The position numbers and the translations under genes are program-made. A DNA stretch of 64,000 nucleotides. Origin: Amycolatopsis palatopharyngis. Lineage in GTDB: Bacteria; Actinomycetota; Actinomycetes; Mycobacteriales; Pseudonocardiaceae. Below are positions 34,276 through 42,247 of the stretch, piece after piece. Below the pieces are notes generated by a model. That model was not told the origin of the DNA. It did not search any database and saw only the letters and a list, made by a program, of their open reading frames with translations. Position 1 is the stretch's first letter. Each line of letters starts with the position of its first letter. Where the stretch lies: the NCBI RefSeq assembly GCF_003385185.1, contig NZ_PQHZ01000004.1:1-64000 (forward strand), in the 5' to 3' direction.

Positions 34276-35427
34276 GTGCCGTTGCAGATTCACCGGAGCT
34301 CGTGGAGTGACGACGACCTGGAGGACTTCCGTGATCTCGCGAGGACCTTCTGCCAGAAGGAACTGACGCCCAACCAGGAGCGCTGGATCGAGGCCAAGCA
34401 GGTCGACCGGGAGCTGTGGACGAAGTCCGGCGAGGTCGGGCTGCTGGCCATCTCGATCCCCGAGGAGTACGGCGGTGGTGGCGGCACCTTCGCCCACGAA
34501 GCCGTGCTCTACGAGGAGCAGGCCCGCGCCGGAGACGGCGCCTGGGGAGTGTCGGTACACAACGGCATCGTCGCGCACTACCTGCTGGCCTACGCGAACG
34601 AGGAGAAGAAGCGGGAGTGGCTGCCGAAGTTCGCCAGCGGCGAGTTCGTCGGCGCCGTCGCGATGACCGAACCGGGCACCGGCTCCGATCTGCAGGGCAT
34701 CAAGACCCGCGCGGTACGTGACGGCGACTCCTACGTCATCAACGGCGCGAAGACGTTCATCACCAACGGGGCACACGCCGACCTCGTCGTGGTCGCGGTG
34801 AAGACGGACCCGGACGCCGGGGCGCAGGGTGTCTCGCTGATCGCGGTGGAGACCTCGACCCCGGGCTTCCGGCGCGGCCGCGTGCTCGACAAGGTCGGCC
34901 TGAAGGGGCAGGACACCGCCGAGCTGTTCTTCGACGATGTCCGCGTGCCCATGGAGAACCTGCTCGGCGAGCAGGAGGGCCTCGGGTTCATCCAGCTCAT
35001 GCAGCAGCTGCCGCAGGAGCGGCTGATCATCGCGGTGAGCGCGGTGGCCGGCATGGAGGCCGCCATCGACCAGACTATCGCCTACACGAAGGACCGCACG
35101 GCTTTCGGCAGGCCGGTTTTCAACTTCCAGAACACCAAGTTCACCCTCGCCGAGGCCGCGACCGAGGCCGCGGTCGCCAGGGCCTACCTCGACCAGTGCA
35201 TCGAACGGCACCTGCGGGGCGAACTCGACGTGCAGGGCGCGGCGATGGCGAAACTCTGGACGACCGAACGGGTCAACAAGGTCGTGGACGACTGCCTGCA
35301 GCTCTTCGGCGGCTACGGCTACATGACCGAGTACCCGATCGCGCGTGCGTGGGCCGACATTCGCATCTCCCGGATCTTCGGCGGTACCAGCGAGATCATG
35401 AAGGAGATCATCTCCAGGACGCTCTGA
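34276..35427 (+). CDS. Acyl-CoA dehydrogenase
   Basis: FAD-dependent acyl-CoA dehydrogenase (383 aa) making 2-enoyl-CoA. Motifs: AMTEPGTGSDLQGIKT (FAD/substrate loop), FITNGAHADLVVVAVKT, YTKDRTAFGRPVFNFQ, LQLFGGYGYMTEYPIARAW, and RIFGGTSEIMKEII, with the catalytic-region Glu in SEIM. GTG 34276 has AGGAGG 7 nt upstream. AMACR follows after 37 bp, probably in one transcript, controlled by the divergent TetR. Chain-length preference is not visible. Confidence 0.93.
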   Translation: MPLQIHRSSWSDDDLEDFRDLARTFCQKELTPNQERWIEAKQVDRELWTKSGEVGLLAISIPEEYGGGGGTFAHEAVLYEEQARAGDGAWGVSVHNGIVAHYLLAYANEEKKREWLPKFASGEFVGAVAMTEPGTGSDLQGIKTRAVRDGDSYVINGAKTFITNGAHADLVVVAVKTDPDAGAQGVSLIAVETSTPGFRRGRVLDKVGLKGQDTAELFFDDVRVPMENLLGEQEGLGFIQLMQQLPQERLIIAVSAVAGMEAAIDQTIAYTKDRTAFGRPVFNFQNTKFTLAEAATEAAVARAYLDQCIERHLRGELDVQGAAMAKLWTTERVNKVVDDCLQLFGGYGYMTEYPIARAWADIRISRIFGGTSEIMKEIISRTL

Positions 35428-35464
35428 TCCCCGCCTAGCTCGCACAGCACAGGAAGGAACTTCA

Positions 35465-36607
35465 ATGAGTGGTGGCCCGCTGACCGGACTCAAGGTCATC
35501 GAGCTGGCCGGGCTGGCACCCGCGCCGTTCGCCTGCACCATGCTCGCCGACCTCGGTGCGGAGGTGATCAGGATCGACCGCGCCACCCCTGGCGAGGACG
35601 TGCTCGGCTTCTCCAACGACCCGCTGATGCGTGGGCGCCGCACCATCGGGGTGAACACGAAGACCACGGAGGGGGTCGAACTCGTCCTGCGCCTCGCGGA
35701 GAAGGCCGACGTCCTGATCGAGGGCTTCCGGCCCGGCGTTGCCGAGCGGCTCGGGCTCGGTCCGGCCGAGGTGCGGGCCCGCAATCCGCGCCTGGTCTAC
35801 GGCCGGATGACCGGCTGGGGACAGGACGGGCCGCTGGCGACGGCGGCGGGACACGACATCAACTACATCGGCCTCGCCGGTGCGCTCGAGCCGGTAGGGC
35901 GTGCGGGTGAACGGCCGGTACCCCCGTTGAACCTGGTGGGCGATTTCGGTGGCGGCGGGCTGTTCCTCGCGATGGGGGTGCTCGCCGCGCTCTACGAACG
36001 CACTTCCTCGGGGCAGGGGCAGGTCGTGGATGCCTCCATGGTGGATGGAGCGGCACTGCTCACCACGCACCTGCACGGCTTGCGCGCGTCCGGTGTCTGG
36101 GCGGGGGAGCGTGGGGAGAACATGCTCGACGGCGGTGCGCCGTTCTACGACACCTACGAGACCGCGGACGGCAAGTACGTCGCGGTCGGCGCCATCGAGA
36201 TGCGGTTCTGGGCCGATCTGGTCCGGGTGCTGGAGCTGGACGCCGAGGAGTTGCCGTTCCATCTGGACAAGAACGAGTGGCCGCGGTTGCGCGAGATCCT
36301 GGCCACGGCGATCGGCAAGTACTCGAGGGACGAACTGGTGGCCAAGGCGGAGGGATCCGACGCCTGCCTCACTCCCGTGCTCTCGCCGTGGGAGGCCGCC
36401 GAGCACCCGCACAACTCCGCCCGAGGCACCTTCGTGGAGATCGACGGCACCGTCCAGCCCGCGCCGGGTCCGAAGTTCGACCGGACCCCGCCCGGTGTAC
36501 CTGAGGCGCCGCACGAGAAGGGCGCCGACACCGCCGAGGTGCTCGTGGAACTCGGCCTGGACGAGCAGGAGATCGCGGCGCTGCGGTCGGCGGGTGCGGT
36601 GAACTGA
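35465..36607 (+). CDS. CaiB/BaiF family alpha-methylacyl-CoA racemase
   Basis: A 380-aa family III CoA-transferase-fold protein of the racemase branch. AGHDINYIGLAGAL (His/Asp active-site region, about residues 128-141), NLVGDFGGGG and QVVDASMVDGAALL match AMACR/MCR, whose His126, Asp156 and Glu241 are catalytic. It epimerises 2-methyl branches so that acyl-CoA dehydrogenases can act, matching the partner gene upstream. AGGAAGG precedes the ATG. A strong hairpin follows. Confidence 0.88.
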   Translation: MSGGPLTGLKVIELAGLAPAPFACTMLADLGAEVIRIDRATPGEDVLGFSNDPLMRGRRTIGVNTKTTEGVELVLRLAEKADVLIEGFRPGVAERLGLGPAEVRARNPRLVYGRMTGWGQDGPLATAAGHDINYIGLAGALEPVGRAGERPVPPLNLVGDFGGGGLFLAMGVLAALYERTSSGQGQVVDASMVDGAALLTTHLHGLRASGVWAGERGENMLDGGAPFYDTYETADGKYVAVGAIEMRFWADLVRVLELDAEELPFHLDKNEWPRLREILATAIGKYSRDELVAKAEGSDACLTPVLSPWEAAEHPHNSARGTFVEIDGTVQPAPGPKFDRTPPGVPEAPHEKGADTAEVLVELGLDEQEIAALRSAGAVN

Positions 36608-36619
36608 GGCCTCGGCCGA

Positions 36620-36664
36620 GCGTCCGGCCCGCCGCGCCTTGGCGTGTCCCGGCGGGCCGGACGC
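36620..36664 (+). terminator. Terminator after AMACR gene
   Basis: GCGTCCGGCCCGCC (36620-36633) pairs perfectly with GGCGGGCCGGACGC (36651-36664) over a 17-nt loop, 13 bp after the stop. Confidence 0.8.
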
Positions 36665-36670
36665 CCTGCT

Positions 36671-36878
36671 TCTTCTACAGTGGGATTCGGGCCCCCGAAA
36701 GGGGGATCCGATTGAGTAATCGAAAGTAGCCAGGTCCACCCATCGGTGCGATCATGTCCCGAATCCCGCCACCGGCGGGGGATGATGGTCGAGTTCGATG
36801 GGAACCACCGGGCTCCGGCAGGGTTCGACTGAGGTCGCGGACCCGGGCGGGGTCGACGACAGCTGAACGGATGGAGCC
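36671..36878 (+). promoter_or_regulatory. Structured leader of the 55-aa membrane protein gene
   Basis: TACAGT (36676-36681) looks like a -10 box. Just after it comes CCCCC-GAAA-GGGGG (36692-36705), a stem with a GNRA-type tetraloop, extended by TCGG/CCGA, and then CGATT-GAGT-AATCG (36709-36722). The leader to the ATG at 36879 would be about 190 nt. It does not fit a riboswitch I know. Further GC-rich pairings are possible downstream. Confidence 0.45.
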
Positions 36879-37046
36879 ATGTCGCCGGCAATCAAGAACG
36901 TTCTCGTGATCGGCGTCGTCGCCCTGGTCCTATTCCTGCTGATCACCCAGCCCACCCAGTCCGCGGAGGCCGTGCAGACCGCCCTCGGCTGGTTGCGTGA
37001 TGGCGCGGAAGCCATCGTCACATTCGTGAAGAGCTTGTTCGCCTGA
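36879..37046 (+). CDS. Small single-pass membrane protein (55 aa)
   Basis: A 55-codon gene: MSPAIKN, a hydrophobic segment VLVIGVVALVLFLLI (residues 8-22), QPTQSAEAVQTALGWLRD, and an amphipathic end AEAIVTFVKSLFA. The codon bias is that of a real gene, and GGAG lies a few bases upstream of the ATG at a tight spacing. A structured leader precedes it and a hairpin with a T-run follows, so it is a complete monocistronic unit. Function unknown. Confidence 0.72.
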   Translation: MSPAIKNVLVIGVVALVLFLLITQPTQSAEAVQTALGWLRDGAEAIVTFVKSLFA

Positions 37047-37064
37047 TCCCACATCGCGAAACGT

Positions 37065-37094
37065 CGGCACCACGATCGGGGTGCCGGCAGTTTT
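37065..37094 (+). terminator. Rho-independent-like terminator after the 55-aa gene
   Basis: CGGCACC (37065-37071) pairs with GGTGCCG (37080-37086), followed by CAG and TTTT (37091-37094). It is the only hairpin noted here with a T-run close to the stem. Confidence 0.7.
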
Positions 37095-37371
37095 GCTGTT
37101 CACTTCCCGTATTGACTACTCCTAGTTAGTACTGGCGAGTACATCGAAAAATCGCTCCACCATCCGGGTGGATTGCTTCGGTTAAGGCGCTGGTCGGGGA
37201 ATTCGTCGCACCGGGGGTCTGGCGGATAGCAGGGGCGCGGTCCTACGGTGCTCACATTGCGTGATCGGTTGGTGGTCGCGGGGCCACCACCACGCAGCAG
37301 GATTGCTCTACACGTTCTCAAGTCACGACCAGTTCTGGCCTACAGCAGTGTGCGTTGCGGAGGAGGCAGGG
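37095..37371. other. Intergenic region upstream of 37372 gene
   Basis: 277 bp, comparatively AT-richer at 37095-37190, with no supportable gene. It probably carries the promoter of the gene at 37372; GAGGAGG lies just before that start. Confidence 0.5.
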
Positions 37372-37857
37372 ATGACCGGAGATCCCGGAGTGGACGCGTT
37401 GATCCAGCAGTGGGCGGCCGAGCGCGAGCAAAGCGCGGAGGACCGCGAGATCAACCAGATCGCCTCGGCCTGGCTGGCCGACGCACCGCAGTCCGCGCCG
37501 GGAATTCCCGGCCAGCGCAAGCGTTCCGGTGCCGCCACATGGGCACAGGTGGATGCAGATCCCGGCTACCTCGCCGCGATGCGTGCCCGGCTGCCCGACG
37601 TCCCGGAGGACCTGCTCGCGGCCGCTGCGGGCTGGTGGCAGATGATCGGCGACGTCGCCGAGGCGGCGCAGTGGTGGGACGCGGGAATCAGCCCGCTCGA
37701 CCAGCGCGCACTGGACTACCGTGCGGCCGGGCTGGCACCGTCCGATCTGGCCCGCAGGCTCGGCCCGCTGACGGTGCTGGAGCACCTGCGCAGGGGCAGC
37801 GCCCCGGCATGGTGTGTTGCCAGGCTGGCCAGGCAGCGGCGCGACGCGGCGAGCTGA
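37372..37857 (+). CDS. Hypothetical protein
   Basis: A 161-aa soluble protein, not assigned to a family. It is mainly helical, with EREQSAEDREINQIASAWL near the start, LPDVPEDLLAAAAGWWQMIGD in the middle, and a HTH-like stretch DYRAAGLAPSDLARRLGPLTVLEHLRR near the end. ATG 37372 follows GGAGGAGGCAGG; an in-frame start 37 codons upstream is less likely. No signal peptide. Stands alone before the transglycosylase gene. Confidence 0.65.
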   Translation: MTGDPGVDALIQQWAAEREQSAEDREINQIASAWLADAPQSAPGIPGQRKRSGAATWAQVDADPGYLAAMRARLPDVPEDLLAAAAGWWQMIGDVAEAAQWWDAGISPLDQRALDYRAAGLAPSDLARRLGPLTVLEHLRRGSAPAWCVARLARQRRDAAS

Positions 37858-37960
37858 CCCTCGTCCACGCGGCGTGCCACGTGCGGGAAATCAGTGCGTA
37901 ACGCTAACCTGCGCGAGATCGTTGTTCAGTTAAACGGCTCTCACGCTGGAGGCTCATTTC

Positions 37961-38887
37961 GTGCGCGGCACGCCCGACTCAGTGGACGAGACCGCCGACA
38001 ACCCCGGGGATCCTGAGCAGGACGGCGCGGCCGTCGGCCGGTCGCGATCCCGGGGGCCGGCCGTCGCGGTCCTCGGCAGGCTGGCCATCGTGGTGGTCGT
38101 CCTGTCAGTGGCGGTGGGCGGCATGTGGCTGGTCACCAGCGTCGCGACTCCAGAAGCGGGGCGAACCACCACCGAGGTCCCAGCGCTGGAGATCGCCGCC
38201 GCGAAGGTCGAGCCGGGTAGCGTCGCACCGGTGAAGACGCCGCTGGCCGGTGGGCGCGCGCCCGCGGGCAGCGGGGCTGAGGAACAACGCGAGCAGCAGA
38301 CGGAGCAGCGGAGTGGGCCGGGGTCACTCGGCGAGTGGGCCAAGAGCGTGTCCGCCGCGGTCGACGTCCCCGCGAGGGCGCTGATGGCCTACGGAAACGC
38401 CGAACTCGCCCTGCGAGCGGCGCAGCCGGAGTGCAAGGTGTCCTGGGCGACACTCGCGGGAATCGGCCGGATCGAGTCCGACCACGGCCGCTATGGCGGT
38501 GCGACGCTCGGCGAGGACGGCAGGCCGTCGAAGCCGATCATCGGCGTTCCGCTGGACGGATCGGCCGGGGTGAAGGCGATCTCCGACAGCGACGGCGGCC
38601 GGCTTGACGGTGATCCCACTCACGACAGGGCCGTCGGACCCATGCAGTTCATCCCCACCACCTGGGCCAAGTACGCGGCCGACGGCGACGGTGACGGACG
38701 CGGCGACCCCCAGCAGATCGACGACGCCGCACTGGCCGCCGCCCGCTATCTCTGTGTCAATGACCGGGATATGGCCAGCGCCGAGGGGTGGTGGGCAGGA
38801 ATCATGTCCTACAACAACTCGGTGGAGTACGCGCAGAAGGTCTTCGGTCTCGCGGACGGTTACGCGGCAGGTGCGCAGGGCGCCTGA
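37961..38887 (+). CDS. Membrane-anchored lytic transglycosylase-like protein
   Basis: A 308-aa protein: acidic cytoplasmic tail, one membrane anchor (about residues 38-62, AVLGRLAIVVVVLSVAVGGMWLV), a Pro/Glu/Gln linker, and a lysozyme-like SLT domain (about 125-300). The catalytic Glu is in GIGRIESDHGRYGG; VGPMQFIPTTWAKY and DPQQIDDAALAAARYLC with MSYNNSVEYAQKV follow, as in MltB-type murein transglycosylases. It would cleave glycan strands at the cell surface. GTG start with GGAGG 8 nt upstream. Confidence 0.85.
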   Translation: MRGTPDSVDETADNPGDPEQDGAAVGRSRSRGPAVAVLGRLAIVVVVLSVAVGGMWLVTSVATPEAGRTTTEVPALEIAAAKVEPGSVAPVKTPLAGGRAPAGSGAEEQREQQTEQRSGPGSLGEWAKSVSAAVDVPARALMAYGNAELALRAAQPECKVSWATLAGIGRIESDHGRYGGATLGEDGRPSKPIIGVPLDGSAGVKAISDSDGGRLDGDPTHDRAVGPMQFIPTTWAKYAADGDGDGRGDPQQIDDAALAAARYLCVNDRDMASAEGWWAGIMSYNNSVEYAQKVFGLADGYAAGAQGA

Positions 38888-38947
38888 GGGCCGATCGGCG
38901 ACCCGGCCTGAATCGGGTCATAGCACGCCAGGTGCTAGCGTCGAAAC

Positions 38948-39340
38948 GTGCATTTCGGCTCCACGGTAATCCGGCGACTCGCGATCGCGGGTGTCTGCGT
39001 GCTGAGCCTTGTCCTCTGTTGCGGCCTCGCCTGGTGGCAGTGGGACCGCTTCTCTTCGGCTGGGGGCACCTACCAGAATCTCGGCTACGTCCTGCAGTGG
39101 CCGCTTTTCGGGCTGTTCCCCGCCTTCATGTTCTGGCGCATCCGCGTCCTGAGCCGTCGAGCGGCCCAGGAGGCGGATGCGACCGAGGCCGGCGAGCCTT
39201 CCGCGGACGCACCGCCGGTCCGGTCCGCCGCCCAGCGGCACGGATCCCGGGTGTCGCCCCCGGACGACGAGCCCGACGACGAGCTGGCGGCCTACAACCG
39301 CTACCTGGCCGAACTGCACCGCCATGACCAGCAACACTGA
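38948..39340 (+). CDS. Conserved two-segment membrane protein
   Basis: A 130-aa protein with two membrane segments (LAIAGVCVLSLVLCCGLAWW and VLQWPLFGLFPAFMFW). Between them is WDRFSSAGGTYQNLGY, and the C-terminal half is acidic and disordered. The WQWDR...NLGYxLQWPLF pattern is conserved in actinobacterial proteins of unknown function. GTG 38948 is 6 nt after TAGCGT (38936-38941), a leaderless layout. Precedes the DUF3817 gene, a common pairing. Confidence 0.75.
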   Translation: MHFGSTVIRRLAIAGVCVLSLVLCCGLAWWQWDRFSSAGGTYQNLGYVLQWPLFGLFPAFMFWRIRVLSRRAAQEADATEAGEPSADAPPVRSAAQRHGSRVSPPDDEPDDELAAYNRYLAELHRHDQQH

Positions 39341-39385
39341 CGTAACACGACTGACGTGACACCCGGAGAGAGGCCGCGCACGACC

Positions 39386-39727
39386 ATGACGACGCGAACT
39401 GACGAATCGACACCGGCGAGCACGCTACGGGGACCGCTGTCCCGGTTTCGCACCGCGGCCTACGTGACCGGCGTCGGCCTGCTCGGTCTGGTCGTCGTGA
39501 TGGTGCTGCGTTACGGCTTCGGCAACCCGGACCCGTCCGCGGTGTACTCCCCGATCCACGGTGTGGTGTACATGGTCTACCTGGTGCTCACCGTGGACCT
39601 GGCGATCAAGGCCAGGTGGTCGGTGAAGGGGACCGTCGGCGTCCTGCTGGCCGGCTGCGTACCGTTCGTGTCCTTCATCGTCGAGCGAGCGGTGACCCGC
39701 CGGGTCCAGGCAGGCCAGAAGATCTGA
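39386..39727 (+). CDS. DUF3817 membrane protein
   Basis: A 113-aa integral membrane protein with three hydrophobic segments: TAAYVTGVGLLGLVVVMVL, VYSPIHGVVYMVYLVLTVDLA and VGVLLAGCVPFVSFIVE. FRTAAYVTG and SPIHGVVYMVY mark the DUF3817 family. The ATG at 39386 is used; GTG 39356 would add 10 residues. Downstream of the 38948 gene on the same strand; its end is 3 bp from the convergent speE stop. Confidence 0.82.
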   Translation: MTTRTDESTPASTLRGPLSRFRTAAYVTGVGLLGLVVVMVLRYGFGNPDPSAVYSPIHGVVYMVYLVLTVDLAIKARWSVKGTVGVLLAGCVPFVSFIVERAVTRRVQAGQKI

Positions 39728-39730
39728 CCT

Positions 39731-40588
39731 CTACCCCCGCCGGATACTCAATGGTGGCACCGTGCACCCGCGCAACGAGTCCGCGTCCAGAGTGGACGGC
39801 TGGTAGCCCGCGTCGGGCAGTTTCCTGATCAGTGTGGGGATCGGCGCGTCCAGTTCATCGGCTCGCCCACTGAGGAACGCCCACTCGTGCTCGTCCGATC
39901 CGTAGTAGAGGACCGTGCCGAACACCTCGTGAAATCGGCGCCAGGCCGCACGCAGGGTCTCGTTGCGCCACAGCGTCGGGCAGCCCGCCTGGGCGACCAC
40001 GACTCCGCCTTCCGCGAGCACACCGGAGCATCGTGTCAGGAAGTCCTTGCCGTACAAGCGGTTGTGCTGCGCGTCGGCGTCGGTGTTCTCGTCCGGAAGA
40101 TCGATCACGATCACGTCGTAACGGGTCTGTCCGTTCGCGGTCTCGGCCAGGAACTCCCAGCCGTCCCGATAGTGCAGGCGCACGGCACCCGCGCCCTGTT
40201 CCGCGGCGGCCAGTTCCTCCGGCGTGTAGCCGTAGGGCAACCACTCGGCGCAGGCGGCGACAGCCTCCCTGTCGATGTCGACGTGATCCACCAGTTCGGC
40301 ACCCTGCGCCACCGCGATCTGACTGAGGACCCCCTCGCTGGATCCGATGACCAGGACCCGGCGGACGTGTTCGGCCAGCAGCATCGCGGGGACCAGCAGT
40401 GCCTCGTGGTAGACGAGCTGGCTGGCGTCGGTGCTCTGCCGGTCGTCGTCGCAGAACAGCGAGATGCCCTGTTCGGTGCGACCGATCACCACGTGCTGGA
40501 ACTGGGTCTGGGTGTCCAGCAGTACGTCGGACAGCTCCCAGGTCCGCGACAGACCAGGGCCCAGCGGTTCGGTGATCTTCTGGGGCAT
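39731..40588 (-). CDS. speE: Polyamine aminopropyltransferase (spermidine synthase-like)
   Basis: A 285-aa aminopropyltransferase using decarboxylated SAM. Spermidine-synthase elements: LLDTQTQFQHVVIG, ALLVPAMLLAEHVRRVLVIG, DHVDIDREAVAACAEWLP, VIVIDLPDEN and RLYGKDFLTRCSGVLAEGG. The glycine-rich motif reads GSSEGVLSQ rather than the usual GGGDGG, so it is a divergent member and the amine acceptor could differ. Last gene of the decarboxylase-speD-speE operon; GAGGAG before its ATG lies at the end of speD. Confidence 0.85.
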   Translation of the reverse strand: MPQKITEPLGPGLSRTWELSDVLLDTQTQFQHVVIGRTEQGISLFCDDDRQSTDASQLVYHEALLVPAMLLAEHVRRVLVIGSSEGVLSQIAVAQGAELVDHVDIDREAVAACAEWLPYGYTPEELAAAEQGAGAVRLHYRDGWEFLAETANGQTRYDVIVIDLPDENTDADAQHNRLYGKDFLTRCSGVLAEGGVVVAQAGCPTLWRNETLRAAWRRFHEVFGTVLYYGSDEHEWAFLSGRADELDAPIPTLIRKLPDAGYQPSTLDADSLRGCTVPPLSIRRG

Positions 40589-40593
40589 GGGGA

Positions 40594-41085
40594 CTAGCTC
40601 CTCGGGTCCGCGGTGCCGTGCCCGCGGTCGACGGTGGACATGGTGAACGAACCGGTGCCGAGCGCCCCGGAGAGCAGCTCGACGGCGAGTTCGGGTTTCG
40701 CCTTGTCGCCACAGGTGAAGACGTCCACGAAGGCGGCCCCGATCTCGGGGTAGGTGTGCACGGACGCGTGGGACTCGGCGAGCATCGCGAGCACGGTGAC
40801 ACCCTGCGGTTCGAAACGGTGGGCGATCACCTCGCGTACGGTCGCGCCCGCCTGGGTCAGTACCTCGGCCAGCACCTGTCGCAGCAGTTCGGCGTTATCG
40901 AGCACGGCCTCGTCCACGCCTTTCAGTTCGGCCAGCACATGCTTGCCCGCGAACAGGCCGACCGGCCCTGGTGCCTCGCTGTCCGGTGGAGCGGGGGAGG
41001 CTGTCGCCACCTCACTCGCCGGTGGGCCAGCGCCGAGCTCGGTGCCGTACCCGGACTGGTCACGGTGCCGATCGCGCACTCTCAT
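40594..41085 (-). CDS. speD: S-adenosylmethionine decarboxylase proenzyme
   Basis: Pyruvoyl enzyme that makes decarboxylated SAM for polyamine synthesis. At 163 aa it carries AESHASVHTYPE; self-cleavage between Glu104 and Ser105 would create the pyruvoyl group. CGDKAKPELAVELL follows. The N-terminal 40 residues are a disordered extension. ATG 41085 has AGGAGGGA upstream and overlaps the decarboxylase gene by 26 nt, so the two are coupled. Product feeds SpeE next door. Confidence 0.92.
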   Translation of the reverse strand: MRVRDRHRDQSGYGTELGAGPPASEVATASPAPPDSEAPGPVGLFAGKHVLAELKGVDEAVLDNAELLRQVLAEVLTQAGATVREVIAHRFEPQGVTVLAMLAESHASVHTYPEIGAAFVDVFTCGDKAKPELAVELLSGALGTGSFTMSTVDRGHGTADPRS

Positions 41086-42247
41086 CAATCCATCTCCCTC
41101 CTGAAATGCAGTAAGTCCGCAGTGGCTCGATCCCATTGAAGGCGACCGAGGAGTAGCTTGCCGTGTACGCGCCCGCTCCCGGAATGTCGAGTTGATCACC
41201 TGGTCGGAGCGATAACGGCAACCGGTACGGCGTGTGCTGGTACAGCACGTCGTCGCCGTCACAGGTGGGTCCCGCGAGTACGACCGGCCCAGCCGGTTCG
41301 TCACGAACTCCCCCCGCGCGCTCGACACGGTAGGCGATCGCCTCGTTCTCGGTCTCCGCCAGTCCGTTGTACCTGCCGATGTCGAGGTAGACCCACCTGC
41401 GGGGGTCCGCCGCCCTTCGCTGGGCCACCAGCACGACCTCCGTGCGAATCATGCCCGCCTCGGCGACCAGCGCCCTGCCCGGTTCGATCAGCAGTTCCGG
41501 AGCATTGGCACCGAAGTGGGTGCGCAGTGAGGAGGCCGCCTGACTCGAGTACTCGGCGAGCGCCGGGGCGGATCCACGGTAGGGCGTGGCGTACCCGCCA
41601 CCCAGATTGAGCCGGCGTAGCGGAGTGCCCGCCGCCGAGGCCACCCTCGCCGCGGTACCGATCGCGAGATCCCATGCCTTGACGTCGAGTTGCTGGGAGC
41701 CGACGTGAAAGCTCAGCCCGACGGGGTCGAGACCGAGTTCGGCGGCCCGGGTCAGCAGACCCACGGCGACCTCGGGCTCGCAACCGAACTTGGCACCGAA
41801 CGGGGTGACCGAGTCGGGGGCGTCCAGAAGTAACCGGACGGACACTTCGGCCCCCGGCGCGTGCCGCGCGAGGTTGTCCAGGTCGCTCTCGGCGTCGCAG
41901 ACGAACTCGCGGACACCGGCGCTGTGCGCGTATGCGATGGCCGAGGCCTTCTTGATGGGGTTGCCGTAGGAGAGTGCGGCGGGCGCGGCGCCCTGGCGCA
42001 GGCACAGGTCTATCTCACCGGGGCTGGCCACGTCGAAGCTGGCGCCCTCGGCGGCGAGGGCCGCGAGCACCGCGGGCTCGGGGCACGCTTTGACAGCGAA
42101 GTAGACCCGGGCCCCACCGGCGGCGGTGAACGCAGTGGACAGTGCCCGGTAGCGTTCCCGCACCGCGTCGACGTCGATGACCAGACAAGGCGTCGGCAAC
42201 GGGTGCCGGTCCAGGAAGCGGCGGATCGCCGCAAGCGGGTCGCTCAC
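41060..42247 (-). CDS. PLP-dependent ornithine-type decarboxylase (fold III)
   Basis: Alanine-racemase-fold decarboxylase of 395 aa. YFAVKACPEP holds the PLP-binding Lys (residues about 47-56), then FHVGSQQ, LNLGGGYATPY, the phosphate-binding EPGRALVAEAG, and AGPTCDGDDVLY with the Cys/Asp pair of ornithine decarboxylases. Substrate is likely ornithine (putrescine output), but lysine or carboxy-polyamine substrates cannot be excluded. GTG 42247 with a G-rich upstream tract. First gene of the polyamine operon, overlapping speD. Confidence 0.87.
   Translation of the reverse strand: MSDPLAAIRRFLDRHPLPTPCLVIDVDAVRERYRALSTAFTAAGGARVYFAVKACPEPAVLAALAAEGASFDVASPGEIDLCLRQGAAPAALSYGNPIKKASAIAYAHSAGVREFVCDAESDLDNLARHAPGAEVSVRLLLDAPDSVTPFGAKFGCEPEVAVGLLTRAAELGLDPVGLSFHVGSQQLDVKAWDLAIGTAARVASAAGTPLRRLNLGGGYATPYRGSAPALAEYSSQAASSLRTHFGANAPELLIEPGRALVAEAGMIRTEVVLVAQRRAADPRRWVYLDIGRYNGLAETENEAIAYRVERAGGVRDEPAGPVVLAGPTCDGDDVLYQHTPYRLPLSLRPGDQLDIPGAGAYTASYSSVAFNGIEPLRTYCISGGRWIDESARSAP

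Noticed and set aside
33514-35784. 756-codon minus-strand reading that extends the TetR protein upstream
   Set aside because: The extra part is antisense to the acyl-CoA dehydrogenase. GTG 34164 with AGGAGGG marks the true TetR start.
36671-36878. Known riboswitch (c-di-AMP, SAM-IV, cobalamin) before the 55-aa gene
   Set aside because: None of the conserved core sequences of these classes could be found; only the hairpins are supported.
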